Assembly: GCA_018266555.1 (NCBI GenBank)
Contig: JAFEAF010000010.1
Span: 169,889 to 233,888 of the forward strand
Direction: 5' to 3'
DNA length: 64,000 bases
Source of the DNA: Bacteroidota bacterium
GTDB lineage: Bacteria > Bacteroidota > Bacteroidia > Chitinophagales > Chitinophagaceae
The notes under the pieces are model-generated. The model did not search any database. It was not told the origin of the DNA and saw only the letters and a program-made list of their open reading frames with translations. A program made the translations under genes and the position numbers. Shown here piece after piece: positions 1 through 8,850 of this stretch. Each line of letters opens with the position of its first letter. Positions within the stretch are counted from its first letter, which is position 1.

Positions 1-404
1 TTTTTCCCGGTATAACCTCTTGCTAATCGCAAAGCACTCATACATGCTTCAGTGCCGCTGCTCACCATTCGTATTAAATCTATGTTCGGGGCCATGCTTT
101 TGATAAGCTCCGCCATTTCAATTTCCAATTCTGTAGGCGCACCGAACGAAGTAGAGTCAATAATTTTTTCAGCTATTGCTTTTATCATGGGTTTATATGC
201 ATGACCCAAGATCATCGGGCCCCATGAATTGATGTAATCAATATATTTATTCCCATCGGCATCATAGAGATATGCGCCATTTGCTTTGCTGATAAAAACA
301 GGAGTGCCGCCTACACTTTTAAATGCACGGACAGGGGAGTTCACACCGCCGGGAATGGATTGTTGTGCCCGTTCAAATAATTCCTGACTCATTTTATGAT
401 TCAT
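1..404 (-). CDS. hemL: Glutamate-1-semialdehyde 2,1-aminomutase, N-terminal part (runs off the left edge)
   Basis: PLP enzyme that turns glutamate-1-semialdehyde into 5-aminolevulinate, the second step of the C5 heme route. Only the first ~134 codons are in the window. The translation has the family opening ([20 protein letters not shown] near residue 8), then [10 protein letters not shown] and [17 protein letters not shown], which belongs to the PLP-phosphate binding region. The active-site lysine lies beyond the edge. ATG at 404 is used; a second in-frame ATG at 392 is equally plausible. It is the last visible gene of the leftward hem operon, 66 bp after hemB. The identity is clear from the N-terminus alone. 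Confidence 0.93.
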   Translation of the reverse strand, partial: MNHKMSQELFERAQQSIPGGVNSPVRAFKSVGGTPVFISKANGAYLYDADGNKYIDYINSWGPMILGHAYKPMIKAIAEKIIDSTSFGAPTELEIEMAELIKSMAPNIDLIRMVSSGTEACMSALRLARGYTGK

Positions 405-470
405 AAAAAAATATTTTGTGAAATGTGAAAATTGAATTGTCAAAATCTTTTACGTTTATCTTTTCACGTC

Positions 471-1445
471 TCACTCTAATAACTTCACCGCATCTTTTGC
501 AAAATACGTTGCGATCAAATCTGCGCCGGCTCTTTTTATTGCCGTTAATGTTTCCAAAATAGCTTTGCGCTCATCTATCCATCCCATTTTTGCGGCTGCT
601 TTTATCATCGCATACTCACCACTGATATTATATGCACTCACGGGAATCGTCACCGCATTCTTTACTTCCCGGATCACATCGAGATAAGCTAATGCAGGTT
701 TTACCATCACAATGTCTGCTCCTTCTTCAATATCCATCAATGTTTCTTTCACGGCTTCAATGCGATTGTGATAATCCATTTGATACGTTTTCTTATCTCC
801 AAAGCCCGGTGCTGAATCCAGTGCATCACGAAACGGCCCGTAAAAACAAGACGCATATTTAGCGCTGTAACTCATAATACCGGTTTTGGTAAAACTATTT
901 TCTTCCAATGCTTTCCTGATTGCCCCGATTCTTCCGTCCATCATATCGCTTGGCGCCACAAAATCTGCGCCCGCCTGCGCATGGCTTACACTCATTTTTG
1001 CCAATACATCCACTGTTGCATCATTTACAATCTCCGAACCATCCACAATGCCATCATGCCCATAAGATGAAAATGGATCTAATGCCACATCCGTCATTAC
1101 CAGCATTTCAGGTACGGCATTTTTAATTGCTTTGATACTTCTTTGCATCAGGCCATTTGGATTTAATGCCTCTGTTCCTCTATTGTCTTTCAACTCATCT
1201 TTGCATTTGATGAATAACAAAACAGATTTCAATCCCATACTCCAGAGTTCTTTCACTTCTTTTACTGTAAAGTCTAAACTCATCCGGTAATATCCCGGCA
1301 TGGAAGCGATTTCTGTTTTTACATTCTCACCTTCATCAATAAAAAGCGGAACGATAAAATCACTAGCAGATAGTGATGTTTCCGCCACCATAGATCGGAT
1401 AGTGGGAGACTGTCTTAAAATTCTGTTGCGTCGTTGTAAATTCAT
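471..1445 (-). CDS. hemB: Delta-aminolevulinic acid dehydratase (porphobilinogen synthase)
   Basis: Condenses two 5-aminolevulinate molecules to porphobilinogen in the cytoplasm. At 324 residues it has the usual length. The two Schiff-base lysines are visible as Lys196 (YSAKYAS) and Lys249 (VMVKPALAYLD). The segment near 119-132 reads DVALDPFSSYGHDG instead of the cysteine triad of zinc enzymes, so a magnesium-type enzyme is expected. It lies between hemF and hemL in the leftward operon. The 49-bp gap before it holds a palindromic repeat of the kind also found inside ileS. The stop codon sits in a short motif also present at the hemE stop. Confidence 0.97.
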   Translation of the reverse strand: MNLQRRNRILRQSPTIRSMVAETSLSASDFIVPLFIDEGENVKTEIASMPGYYRMSLDFTVKEVKELWSMGLKSVLLFIKCKDELKDNRGTEALNPNGLMQRSIKAIKNAVPEMLVMTDVALDPFSSYGHDGIVDGSEIVNDATVDVLAKMSVSHAQAGADFVAPSDMMDGRIGAIRKALEENSFTKTGIMSYSAKYASCFYGPFRDALDSAPGFGDKKTYQMDYHNRIEAVKETLMDIEEGADIVMVKPALAYLDVIREVKNAVTIPVSAYNISGEYAMIKAAAKMGWIDERKAILETLTAIKRAGADLIATYFAKDAVKLLE

Positions 1446-1449
1446 AGTA

Positions 1450-1483
1450 CCCTCCTAAATCCTCCCTTATGGGAGAACTTTTG
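1450..1483. repeat. Palindromic repeat type A, intergenic copy
   Basis: A C-rich block (CCTCCTAAAT) is followed by a hairpin with CTCCC and GGGAG arms and an AACTTTT tail. It fills the gap between hemF and hemB. The same layout (C-rich block, short hairpin, ACTTT-like tail) recurs at five places inside ileS, and this intergenic copy is the best-formed one. In the operon mRNA it would form a short hairpin between the two genes. Confidence 0.55.
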
Positions 1484-1494
1484 AAATTTAAAAA

Positions 1495-2505
1495 TTAAAA
1501 CTCTCCTTTAGTGGCCTGGGGAACCCATTCTACCGGATTCAAACAAACCTGTAACAATTTATCTTCCTCGCTACCTGGCTCAGGATGGTAGTCATATTCA
1601 AATCGTACAGTTGGCGGCAAACTCATCAGGATGCTTTCGGTTCTCCCACCGGTTTTTAATCCGAATACGGTTCCACGGTCATGAATAAGATTGAACTCAA
1701 CGTATCTTCCTCTTCTTATTTCCTGCCATCGTTTATGATTTGCATTGTAAAGAAAATATTTTCTTTTTTCCACAATAGAAATATAAGCATGAATAAAAGC
1801 TTCACCACATGCTTTTCCAAAATTCATCCAGAATTCTGTATTTCTTTTTTCATCAGGCCTTTTATGATCATAGAATATTCCCCCAATTCCTCTTCGTTCA
1901 TTATTCCGGTGCGTATTCACAAAATAATCGTCACATTCTTTTTTAAATTCGGAATAAAACGACGGATCAAATTCATCGCAAACATTTTTATACGTTTGAT
2001 GAAAATATTTTGCATCTTCTTCGAATAAATAATAAGGTGTCAGATCAGTGCCGCCACCAAACCAGCGATCCGTAAACATATCATCTTCATACAATTCAAA
2101 CATCCGGTAATTACAATGTATCGTCGGAACAAAAGGATTGATAGGATGAATTACAAGACTCAGGCCTGCGGCAAACCATGTGCTTTTGTCAACTGGGGAA
2201 GTTATCTTTAAAATCCTGCGCATAGCATCTGTTACTTTTCCATAAACAACAGAAGTATTCACTCCGCCTTTTTCAAATACATTTCCATCGGCAATAACTC
2301 TTGTCAACCCGCCACCTCCTTTCCCCTGCCTATCCGGCAGGCAGGCCTCTGTTCTTTGCCATTCGTCTTCTTTGAATGTAGCTTTTCCATCCGCATCTTC
2401 TAACGCTTTGCAGATTTTATCCTGCAATCCATAGATGATTTCTAGCCAGTGATTTCTTAATTCCTTTGTTTCGGTTTTATGAAGCATTAATTTTAAATTC
2501 AACAT
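1495..2505 (-). CDS. hemF: Oxygen-dependent coproporphyrinogen III oxidase
   Basis: Aerobic oxidative decarboxylation of coproporphyrinogen III to protoporphyrinogen IX. Family blocks are clear: GGGGLTRV, GVNTSVVYG, FGGGTDLTPYY, RNNERRGIGGIFYD, RRGRYVEFNLIHDRGT and GGRTESILMSLPP. Residues ~54-62 (ACLPDRQGK) separate DEWQRTE from GGGG, where E. coli HemF as I recall it goes almost directly from WQRE to AGGGG. That stretch is encoded by a CCTGCC palindrome. ATG 2505 is taken; the in-frame ATG at 2487 is an alternative. The organism also has hemN (8851-10218), so this step is covered with and without oxygen. Confidence 0.96.
   Translation of the reverse strand: MLNLKLMLHKTETKELRNHWLEIIYGLQDKICKALEDADGKATFKEDEWQRTEACLPDRQGKGGGGLTRVIADGNVFEKGGVNTSVVYGKVTDAMRRILKITSPVDKSTWFAAGLSLVIHPINPFVPTIHCNYRMFELYEDDMFTDRWFGGGTDLTPYYLFEEDAKYFHQTYKNVCDEFDPSFYSEFKKECDDYFVNTHRNNERRGIGGIFYDHKRPDEKRNTEFWMNFGKACGEAFIHAYISIVEKRKYFLYNANHKRWQEIRRGRYVEFNLIHDRGTVFGLKTGGRTESILMSLPPTVRFEYDYHPEPGSEEDKLLQVCLNPVEWVPQATKGEF
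2325..2345. repeat. Palindromic repeat type B inside hemF
   Basis: CCTGCC-TATCC-GGCAGG, a 6-bp perfect stem with a 5-nt loop, followed by CAGG. It is read in frame on the minus strand and supplies about nine extra residues (CLPDRQGKG) just before the conserved GGGG motif of HemF. The stem and loop length match the copy in ileS at 13148-13164. Confidence 0.6.
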
Positions 2506-2539
2506 TTAAAAATCAAAAAGGGCAAACTGTTTTGACTTT

Positions 2540-3616
2540 TCACCTGTCACTCTGATATTCCTTTACAGCTTCTACAAACGCTTTAGCATGATCCACCGGA
2601 ACGTTAGGCGTGATGCCATGCCCTAAATTGGCAATGTACTGTTGCACACCGAACCCGTCAATCATTTCTTTCACCCACTTTTTTATTTGCGGAATTGGTG
2701 CCAGCAATTTTGCCGGATCAAAATTTCCCTGCAAGGTAATTTTATTATGAGTCAACTCTCTTGCAAAACGAGGCGTAATGGACCAATCAATCCCGATAGC
2801 TATCGGGTCAATACCGTTGGCGCTGCTTTCGCTCAATTCTCTCAACGCATACCAACTTCCTTTAGGAAATAAAATTACAGGGACATGTTCTTTCAAAGCA
2901 TCAGCAATCTGAACCAGGTAGGGTTGTGCAAGTATTTTAAAATCTTCCGGCGAGAGCATACCTGACCAGCTATCAAACACCTGCACTACATCTGCGCCTG
3001 CTTTTGCCTGTGCTTTTAAATAGGCAATGGTTATCGTAGTAATCTTTTGTAATAACTGATGTGTTAAATCAGGATGAGTGTAAGAAAATTGTTTTGCTTT
3101 TTCCCAGGTCTTACTGCCTTTTCCTTCAATGAGGTAACAAAAGATTGTCCACGGCGCTCCGGCAAAACCAATTAACGGGACACGGCCATTCAATTCTTTT
3201 TTTGTCAACCCAAGAGCATCCAGCACATATTTTAAATTTTCTTCAACACCATCTATTGTAAGATTATCGATGTCTTTTTTTGTTTGAATTGTTTTAGGTA
3301 ATAATGGCCCTTTACTTTCTTCCACGTCCGTACCGGAACGGCCGGGCATCAACACTTCCACTCCCATTGCCTGGGGAATAACGAGAATATCCGAAAAGAT
3401 GATCGCTGCATCCACGCCTACCTGGTCTACCGGTTGCAAGGTGATCTCGCATGCCAGTTCCGGTGTTTGTACCCTGGTAAAAAAATCATACTTGTCTCTT
3501 AACTTGATATAATCCGGCAAATACCTTCCTGCCTGGCGCATCATCCATACAGGTGGCCGTTCTACCTTTTCTTTTCGTAATGCTTTTAATAAAAGATCGT
3601 TCTTTAGTTTACTCAT
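2540..3616 (-). CDS. hemE: Uroporphyrinogen decarboxylase
   Basis: Decarboxylates the four acetate groups of uroporphyrinogen III to give coproporphyrinogen III. The N-terminal signature [16 protein letters not shown] is intact, as are [16 protein letters not shown] and the C-terminal [10 protein letters not shown]. Its ATG overlaps the hemD stop in an ATGA arrangement, implying translational coupling. Near residue 270, [13 protein letters not shown] is longer than the E. coli equivalent as I recall it (CDALGLDW). The extra residues come from a perfect 16-bp palindrome. The C-terminal residues SDR and the stop lie in a short motif shared with the hemB stop. Confidence 0.97.
   Translation of the reverse strand: MSKLKNDLLLKALRKEKVERPPVWMMRQAGRYLPDYIKLRDKYDFFTRVQTPELACEITLQPVDQVGVDAAIIFSDILVIPQAMGVEVLMPGRSGTDVEESKGPLLPKTIQTKKDIDNLTIDGVEENLKYVLDALGLTKKELNGRVPLIGFAGAPWTIFCYLIEGKGSKTWEKAKQFSYTHPDLTHQLLQKITTITIAYLKAQAKAGADVVQVFDSWSGMLSPEDFKILAQPYLVQIADALKEHVPVILFPKGSWYALRELSESSANGIDPIAIGIDWSITPRFARELTHNKITLQGNFDPAKLLAPIPQIKKWVKEMIDGFGVQQYIANLGHGITPNVPVDHAKAFVEAVKEYQSDR
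2792..2807. repeat. Perfect 16-bp palindrome inside hemE
   Basis: CCCGATAGCTATCGGG is completely self-complementary. With flanking bases it encodes about five to seven residues (IDPIAIG) in frame within HemE, where other members are shorter as I remember them. It differs in sequence from the CCTGCC and type A elements. No second copy was seen in the window. Confidence 0.55.
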
Positions 3617-4338
3617 TCAGGGTAATTAATGTTCTGAAAAAAATTTTGAACCGAGGCTATCATTGATTCCTGGCCGGAAAATTCACTTAGGATGATTTTG
3701 TTATTAGCATAATTCCTGATGCTGTCTGCTGTTGTTTTGCCAATGGCAAAACAAACAACCTGCGTACTCAATGTATTAACGGAAAAAAAGCTTTCTGCTC
3801 CACTGGGACTGAAAAATAGAATTGCATCAAATTCATCTGTAATTTCTACGGGAGTTTCGGTTGTTTCATACACAACTAACTCATGAACTTTTATCCCTGC
3901 ATCTTTTAAAATCCCGGGAAGCTCACCCCTTCTTTTATTTCCACAAAAGAAAATGAGCTCATCAATTTTTAATTCAATTATTTTTTTTGCTAACAAAGAT
4001 GCATGCTCAGCATCAGCGATAATATTTTTTCCTAATTGTGTTGCATGGCGCAATGCTTTTTTGGTGTTTCCAGACAGGGTTGCAAATTTTCCATTGATAA
4101 TATAACCATTGCCTTCGGTACTAAGATATTTATTTAACAGTGTTACTGCATTATAGCTGGTAAAAACAAAACATTGTATGCCGGAATGGATGAGATCATT
4201 GAGGGCTTTAAATTTTTCCTTTGATAAAACCGGCTTTATTGAAATAAATTCCTGTTCCACCACTTCAATAGCATTTTGCCACGCCTGCACTTTAAGTGAT
4301 GAATTTATTTTTTTTGTACTTAATACCTTGTACTTCAT
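3613..4338 (-). CDS. hemD: Uroporphyrinogen-III synthase
   Basis: Cyclises hydroxymethylbilane with ring D inversion to uroporphyrinogen III. The family diverges strongly in sequence, so the call rests on its length (241 residues), its place between hemC and hemE, and local patterns of the two-domain fold. These are FVFTSYNAV near residue 60, [15 protein letters not shown] mid-protein, and [12 protein letters not shown] followed by [11 protein letters not shown] near the C-terminus. ATG 4338 lies 17 bp after the hemC stop, and the gene's own TGA overlaps the hemE start. Confidence 0.9.
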   Translation of the reverse strand: MKYKVLSTKKINSSLKVQAWQNAIEVVEQEFISIKPVLSKEKFKALNDLIHSGIQCFVFTSYNAVTLLNKYLSTEGNGYIINGKFATLSGNTKKALRHATQLGKNIIADAEHASLLAKKIIELKIDELIFFCGNKRRGELPGILKDAGIKVHELVVYETTETPVEITDEFDAILFFSPSGAESFFSVNTLSTQVVCFAIGKTTADSIRNYANNKIILSEFSGQESMIASVQNFFQNINYPE

Positions 4339-4355
4339 GCTTCACAGTTTCTTGC

Positions 4356-5309
4356 TTATTCTTTATTTTTTAAACTATCAACGATAGCTTGTCCTCCTGT
4401 TTCTAAAATTTTTTTTGCAGCCATGAATCCTATTTCTTTTGATTCATCCACGGGCAATTGCATTTTTACACTTGCCTTTTGTTTTCCATCGGGGCTGACT
4501 ATATTTCCTTCAAAGCTTACATTTTTGCTTTCCACTTTTGCAAATGCAGAAATAGGAGTGGAACATCCGCCCAATAATGCACTTAAAAAATCTCTCTCCA
4601 ATTTGGTGCATAATTCTGTATGCGCATCGTTAAGATGCTGGCATGCTTCAATACAAAACAAATCATTTTCCCGGCATACCATCATAATAGCCCCTTGAGC
4701 AGGTGCCGGCAACATCCAGTCAAGGTCAACAGAATTTTCAGGTCGGAGACCGATCCGCTCCAATCCCGCTGCAGCGAAGATGGCACCATGCCAATTGCTT
4801 TCTTTCAACTTTTGCAAACGGGTATTCACATTGCCTCTCAGGTTTTCAATTTTATGATCTGGATATTTATGCAGCCATTGCGCAATCCGGCGTACTGAGC
4901 TTGTAGCAATGATTATATCATCGGTATTAACTTGATGTTTTAAGGACGAATCACTAAAAATATTTTTTTCATCACTTAAGCCCGGATGTAAAACAAGAAT
5001 GTCTTTATGTGACCCTCTTTTTAAAACGGCAACTTGTTTTATTCCTTGTGCCGGTTGCACAGGTACATCTTTCATAGAATGAACTGCAATGTCAATTCGG
5101 TTATTCAACAGCGCTGTGTCGAGAGCTTTTGTAAATATTCCAGTAACGCCAATGGAGTATAATGGTGTGATGGTATCCACATCACCTTCACTTTTTATAA
5201 AAACCAATTCAGAATCAAAGCCATTATTTTTTAAACGATTTTGCGTCAATGTAGCCTGCCATATAGCTAACTGGCTTTCTCTTGTACCAATCCTGATTAT
5301 TTTTCCCAT
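4356..5309 (-). CDS. hemC: Porphobilinogen deaminase (hydroxymethylbilane synthase)
   Basis: Polymerises four porphobilinogens into hydroxymethylbilane on a covalent dipyrromethane cofactor. The cofactor-binding cysteine is Cys249 in LLGGCSTPISA. Other family blocks are RIGTRESQLAIWQA at the N-terminus, DIAVHSMKDVP (~73-83), the arginine-rich SSVRRIAQW (~137-145), LRGNVNTRLQKL and LPAPAQGAI. At 317 residues it is of normal length. It starts two bases after the hemA stop, so the two early genes are tightly coupled. Confidence 0.97.
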   Translation of the reverse strand: MGKIIRIGTRESQLAIWQATLTQNRLKNNGFDSELVFIKSEGDVDTITPLYSIGVTGIFTKALDTALLNNRIDIAVHSMKDVPVQPAQGIKQVAVLKRGSHKDILVLHPGLSDEKNIFSDSSLKHQVNTDDIIIATSSVRRIAQWLHKYPDHKIENLRGNVNTRLQKLKESNWHGAIFAAAGLERIGLRPENSVDLDWMLPAPAQGAIMMVCRENDLFCIEACQHLNDAHTELCTKLERDFLSALLGGCSTPISAFAKVESKNVSFEGNIVSPDGKQKASVKMQLPVDESKEIGFMAAKKILETGGQAIVDSLKNKE

Positions 5310-5311
5310 TG

Positions 5312-6580
5312 CTAAGCGATGAATTCATTAATGGCTTCAATGTAGAAACAACCCCGCCTGACGGACGGGCAGGCATCTTGATTTTGTACTTTCATCTTTG
5401 AAGCCATACCATTGATAACACGCTGAATTTTTTGATCAGCAGATGTATCTTTACTTTTAGCATATAAAGATCTGCCGGAATGATGTAACCTGGCAGGTAT
5501 AAACAATGGGTCGCTTTGAATTTCTTTTAATTTTGTTTTTACTGCTTTCAGCACTGGAGCATACTTACGCATTTCATACCATTCGGTAAAATCAAAAATA
5601 TGTTCTGCGATGATTTGTTTGGCTTTTGGTATTTCAGCTTCCCGTTTTGCCAGGGTTTCATCTTTCAGTTTTGATAATTCATCAATATTTATAAGAGAAA
5701 TATTGGGTAAATCTTTTACAGAAGCCTCAACATTTGAGGGTACCGTCAGATCAATAATCCATTTCTTTTTATTTCCATTGAAATGAGAAGACAAAATAGC
5801 AGGCTGTGCGGCATTGGTAGCTACAATAATAATATCAGAACCGGAAAGATGGAGTGAAATATTCTGCAATGAAGCATGAGCTAATCCCATTTCTTCTGCT
5901 AATGAAACCGCTTTTTCGCTACTGCGGTTTACCAGGGTGATATTTTTTGTTCTTAAATAATCCACGATATTTTTACAGGCACTTCTTCCCATTTTGCCTG
6001 TACCGACAATCAGAATTTTTTTATCCGCAATGGCAGGTATATACTTTAATATATATTGAACTGCCGCAAATGAAACAGAAACGATACCTCCGCTCAGTTC
6101 TGTTTCATTTTTAATGGCTTTGGAAGATTGCAGTACACTGTTCACTAAACGTTCTGAAAATGTGCCAACAAATCCTTTTTCCTTTGAAAATTTTACAGCC
6201 GCTTTTATCTGGCCGATGATTTCATAGTCTCCGAGTATTTGCGAATCCAACCCGGCGCCTACTTTGAAAAGTTGTTCTATTGCTGCTGCTCCTTTTTTGA
6301 TGTATGCTATTTGATTAAATAAAAGAGCGTCTCCAATTGTTTCGCTGCAAAGCAATTCGATGAGTTGGTTGGCATTTTCTGAAAAACCATAGATCTCTGT
6401 GCGGTTACAGGTTGAAATAATAAACAACTCACTTAAGCCCTTTCCGTTTGCTTTTTCAAGAATGCGTGAATATTGATCATTATTGATTGAAAATTGCCCT
6501 CTCAAACCTGTGTCTGCTTTCCGGTAATTGATGCCTGCTACAATAAAATTTGTGAAATTCCTTGAATTAACACTAAACAT
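5312..6580 (-). CDS. hemA: Glutamyl-tRNA reductase
   Basis: NADPH-dependent reduction of glutamyl-tRNA to glutamate-1-semialdehyde, the committed step of the C5 route. The nucleophile is Cys58 (STCNRTEIYG). VGAGLDSQILGDYEIIGQ and a Rossmann motif (VGTGKMGRSA) follow. The C-terminal dimerisation helix ends with GCFYIEAINEFIA. Just before that, residues ~402-409 (DACPSVRR) look like an insertion made by a CCTGCC-type palindrome. First gene of the leftward hem operon, with a Bacteroidota -7 box 27 bp upstream. Confidence 0.96.
   Translation of the reverse strand: MFSVNSRNFTNFIVAGINYRKADTGLRGQFSINNDQYSRILEKANGKGLSELFIISTCNRTEIYGFSENANQLIELLCSETIGDALLFNQIAYIKKGAAAIEQLFKVGAGLDSQILGDYEIIGQIKAAVKFSKEKGFVGTFSERLVNSVLQSSKAIKNETELSGGIVSVSFAAVQYILKYIPAIADKKILIVGTGKMGRSACKNIVDYLRTKNITLVNRSSEKAVSLAEEMGLAHASLQNISLHLSGSDIIIVATNAAQPAILSSHFNGNKKKWIIDLTVPSNVEASVKDLPNISLINIDELSKLKDETLAKREAEIPKAKQIIAEHIFDFTEWYEMRKYAPVLKAVKTKLKEIQSDPLFIPARLHHSGRSLYAKSKDTSADQKIQRVINGMASKMKVQNQDACPSVRRGCFYIEAINEFIA
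5353..5374. repeat. Palindromic repeat type B inside hemA
   Basis: CCCGCC, a 9-nt spacer and GGCAGG form the element; an overlapping GCCTG/CAGGC pair gives a perfect 5-bp stem. Read in frame on the minus strand it encodes DACPSVRR, directly before the conserved GCFYIEAI tail of glutamyl-tRNA reductase. It is more diverged than the copies in hemF and ileS. Confidence 0.5.
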
Positions 6581-6606
6581 ACTTATTTGTATAATCGTGC
6601 GATTTG

Positions 6607-6614
6607 CAAAAATA
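6607..6614 (-). promoter_or_regulatory. -7 box for the hemA operon
   Basis: TATTTTTG on the minus strand fits the Bacteroidota TAnnTTTG element and ends 26 bp upstream of the hemA ATG. A TTTA lies 21 bp further up, one base off the TTTG expected at -33. The box sits in the hemA/hemH divergent gap. Confidence 0.45.
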
Positions 6615-6821
6615 GATTTGCAGGTTTCAATAGCCTAAAATTGTTGTCACTGAACTGTCATTTTAGATTATGACATTTGTCAATTCACTGTAAACAGAAT
6701 TTATTAAGTCTATAAAATGCAGGCTGGTATTATATTTCAATATAAATTTAAAGCCAAAGTAACTATGCCGGTTAGTTCGATAAACATCTGTTAGTTGCTT
6801 TTTTTACTTTATTTTACGCCA

Positions 6822-7868
6822 ATGAACAGAGGTATAATTTTAATGAACCTTGGCTCCCCGGATTCTACAGATGTTAATGACCTTCGTAAATACCTGAATG
6901 AATTTTTAATGGACAAAAGAGTGATTGACTATCCTTATTTATTCCGATTAATGCTGGTAAAAGGAATCATTGTTCCGTTTCGTGCATCAAAATCTGCAGA
7001 AGCGTATAAAAGAATCTGGACTAAAGAAGGTTCGCCGTTGATCATATTCACCAGAGAATTACAAAAATCATTACTACAAGCCGTATCAGAACCTGTTGAG
7101 GTTGCCATGAGGTATGGGAATCCATCGATGGCCGCTGCTTATGATTCTTTGTTAAAAAGAAATCCTGATTTAGAGGAAGTCGTTTTGATTCCTTTGTATC
7201 CGCATTATGCCATGAGCAGTTATGAAACAGCAGTCGAATATGCAAAAGAAATTCACCGCAGGAAAAAATATCAGTTTCAAATCACTTTTATCAAACCGTT
7301 TTATGAGGAACCTGAATATATCCATACACTTTCTGAAAGTATTAAACCATTCCTGCAACAAGAGTATGACCATATTCTATTCAGCTATCACGGAGTACCG
7401 GAGCGGCATATTTTAAAAGGAGATATGACCGGCAAGCATTGTTTCAAAACTGAGAGTTGTTGCACAGTAGATTCGCCGGCGCATAAAAAATGTTACAGGC
7501 ACCAGTGTTTGAAAACAACCAGCCTTGTCGCTCAAAAATTAGATCTTACTTCAGAAAAATTCAGTTATTCATTTCAATCCCGGCTGGGAAGATCGGAATG
7601 GCTGAAACCATATACAGCTATGCGATTGAAACAAATGCCTGAAGAAGGAATCAAAAGATTGCTGGTAGTTTGCCCGGCATTTGTAAGTGATTGCCTGGAG
7701 ACACTGGAAGAAATTGCTGAAGCAGGAAAAGAAAGTTTTTTACACGCCGGCGGGGAATCTTTTACGATGATCCCTTGTCTGAATGTTCATCCGCTTTGGA
7801 TAGATACGATTGTTTCATATATAGAGGGAATAAAAAAGGGAAATCTCGAAATGGTTCTTGAATATTAA
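6822..7868 (+). CDS. hemH: Ferrochelatase
   Basis: Inserts ferrous iron into protoporphyrin IX, the last step of protoheme synthesis. The protein opens with GIILMNLGSPDS. The metal-binding histidine is in FSYHGVPERH (~residue 190). YSFQSRLGRSEWLKPYT and VCPAFVSDCLETLEE complete the C-terminal active-site region. Several cysteines between (ESCCTVDSPAHKKCYRHQC) could bind a cluster or metal, but this is uncertain. ATG 6822 is chosen over an upstream TTG at 6795 because it places the family N-terminus directly at the start. It is transcribed divergently from hemA and followed by hemJ after 77 bp. Confidence 0.96.
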   Translation: MNRGIILMNLGSPDSTDVNDLRKYLNEFLMDKRVIDYPYLFRLMLVKGIIVPFRASKSAEAYKRIWTKEGSPLIIFTRELQKSLLQAVSEPVEVAMRYGNPSMAAAYDSLLKRNPDLEEVVLIPLYPHYAMSSYETAVEYAKEIHRRKKYQFQITFIKPFYEEPEYIHTLSESIKPFLQQEYDHILFSYHGVPERHILKGDMTGKHCFKTESCCTVDSPAHKKCYRHQCLKTTSLVAQKLDLTSEKFSYSFQSRLGRSEWLKPYTAMRLKQMPEEGIKRLLVVCPAFVSDCLETLEEIAEAGKESFLHAGGESFTMIPCLNVHPLWIDTIVSYIEGIKKGNLEMVLEY

Positions 7869-7945
7869 AAAGTCAAAAGTCAAAAAAGAGGCCGTTTAAG
7901 TCCGTCAATGTTTAAATTTTACTTTTGAATTTTATACTATCACTT

Positions 7946-8488
7946 ATGTATATATATATCAAAGCCATTCATATTATTTTCATCGTCACCTGGTTTGCGG
8001 GTATGTTTTATATTGTTCGTTTATTTATTTATAATACAGAAGCTAATCAAAAACCGGAACCGGAACGAGGAATTTTGCAAAAGCAATTTAATATTATGAT
8101 CCGCAGGCTTTGGTTCGGCATTACCTGGCCATCTGCTATTCTAACATTGATTTTGGGGCCATGGCTTATGATCAGCAATCATTGGGATAAAGAATTGTTT
8201 GAGCCGGCAGGTACATGGCTGCTGATTAAACTGGTCTTCGTTATTCTGTTATACATCTATCATCTCACATTACATGCTATATATAAACAGGAAACCAGGG
8301 GGGTTTTCAGGTATTCATCCCAACATCTTCGTTTGTGGAATGAAGTTGCTACCATCTTCCTGGTTGCAATTGTGATGTTGGCTGTAGTAAAACAAAACAT
8401 GAGTGTAGTGTGGGGAATAGCAGGGCTGATCCTGCTCGTTATTTTGCTGGTGAGTATGATAAAAATTTACAGGATACTCAGGAAATGA
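7946..8488 (+). CDS. hemJ: Protoporphyrinogen IX oxidase, HemJ (UPF0093) type
   Basis: Small four-to-five-helix membrane protein that oxidises protoporphyrinogen IX to protoporphyrin IX. Hydrophobic segments lie near residues 2-25, 50-75, 85-105, 122-140 and 150-172. The conserved N-terminal pattern KAIHIIFIVTWFAGMFYIVRLFIY holds the histidine expected in this family; a second is in LTLHAIYKQ and an arginine follows in RYSSQHLRLWNE. ATG 7946 is used rather than a TTG at 7925. Its place after hemH, and the lack of hemG or hemY in the cluster, support this role. Confidence 0.92.
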   Translation: MYIYIKAIHIIFIVTWFAGMFYIVRLFIYNTEANQKPEPERGILQKQFNIMIRRLWFGITWPSAILTLILGPWLMISNHWDKELFEPAGTWLLIKLVFVILLYIYHLTLHAIYKQETRGVFRYSSQHLRLWNEVATIFLVAIVMLAVVKQNMSVVWGIAGLILLVILLVSMIKIYRILRK

Positions 8489-8850
8489 TCAGCATATCAA
8501 TTATGGGTGATCAGAAATCTGTCATGAATGATGAAAAAGGAGGGGAATATCTATGAAATGCAGATTCTTTACGATTTTTCATTATGTCAGTTTTGAAGTT
8601 TTTACATCCTGTGCCTGTAAAACTTAAAAATTTTCAGGCATTAAAGTCTTTGACAACCGGGTGATATCGGATTACAAAATTATTTCCACAGGAAAAAAAT
8701 AAGCAATGGTTCAACAATTAAAATGAACTGCTTAACCTGTTTAACTGAACTATTGTTTTCCTGAATCTTTTAAATTTTTTACCAAAACAATCATTTCAAC
8801 TTTTGAACAACTCTGTTGTTTGATTGGCGACTAAACTCATTCCTCATCGT
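8489..8850. other. Intergenic stretch between hemJ and hemN
   Basis: About 360 bp between the hemJ stop and the hemN stop (convergent genes). It holds a possible 24-codon reading frame with a strong Shine-Dalgarno match (8553-8627). Its end overlaps two alternative hairpins: GTTTTTACA with TGTAAAAC (about 8598-8623), and TGCCTG with CAGGCA (about 8612-8641). The rest is A+T-rich with no recognisable element. Confidence 0.4.
8553..8627 (+). CDS. Possible 24-residue peptide with strong Shine-Dalgarno site
   Basis: ATG at 8553 is preceded by AAAAAGGAGGGG with 7 nt between the G-run and the start. This is an unusually good anti-SD match for a phylum that rarely uses SD sites. The peptide begins MKCRFFTIFHY, has a hydrophobic aromatic core and three cysteines (one near the start, two in SCACKT at the end), and stops at 8625-8627 inside a hairpin. 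No homolog is recognised. It could be chance; the length alone is not evidence of coding. Confidence 0.2.
   Translation: MKCRFFTIFHYVSFEVFTSCACKT

Noticed and set aside
3530-3560. CTTCCTGCCTGGCG in hemE as a repeat copy
   Set aside because: It encodes the universal MRQAGRYLP motif of HemE, so it is native sequence.
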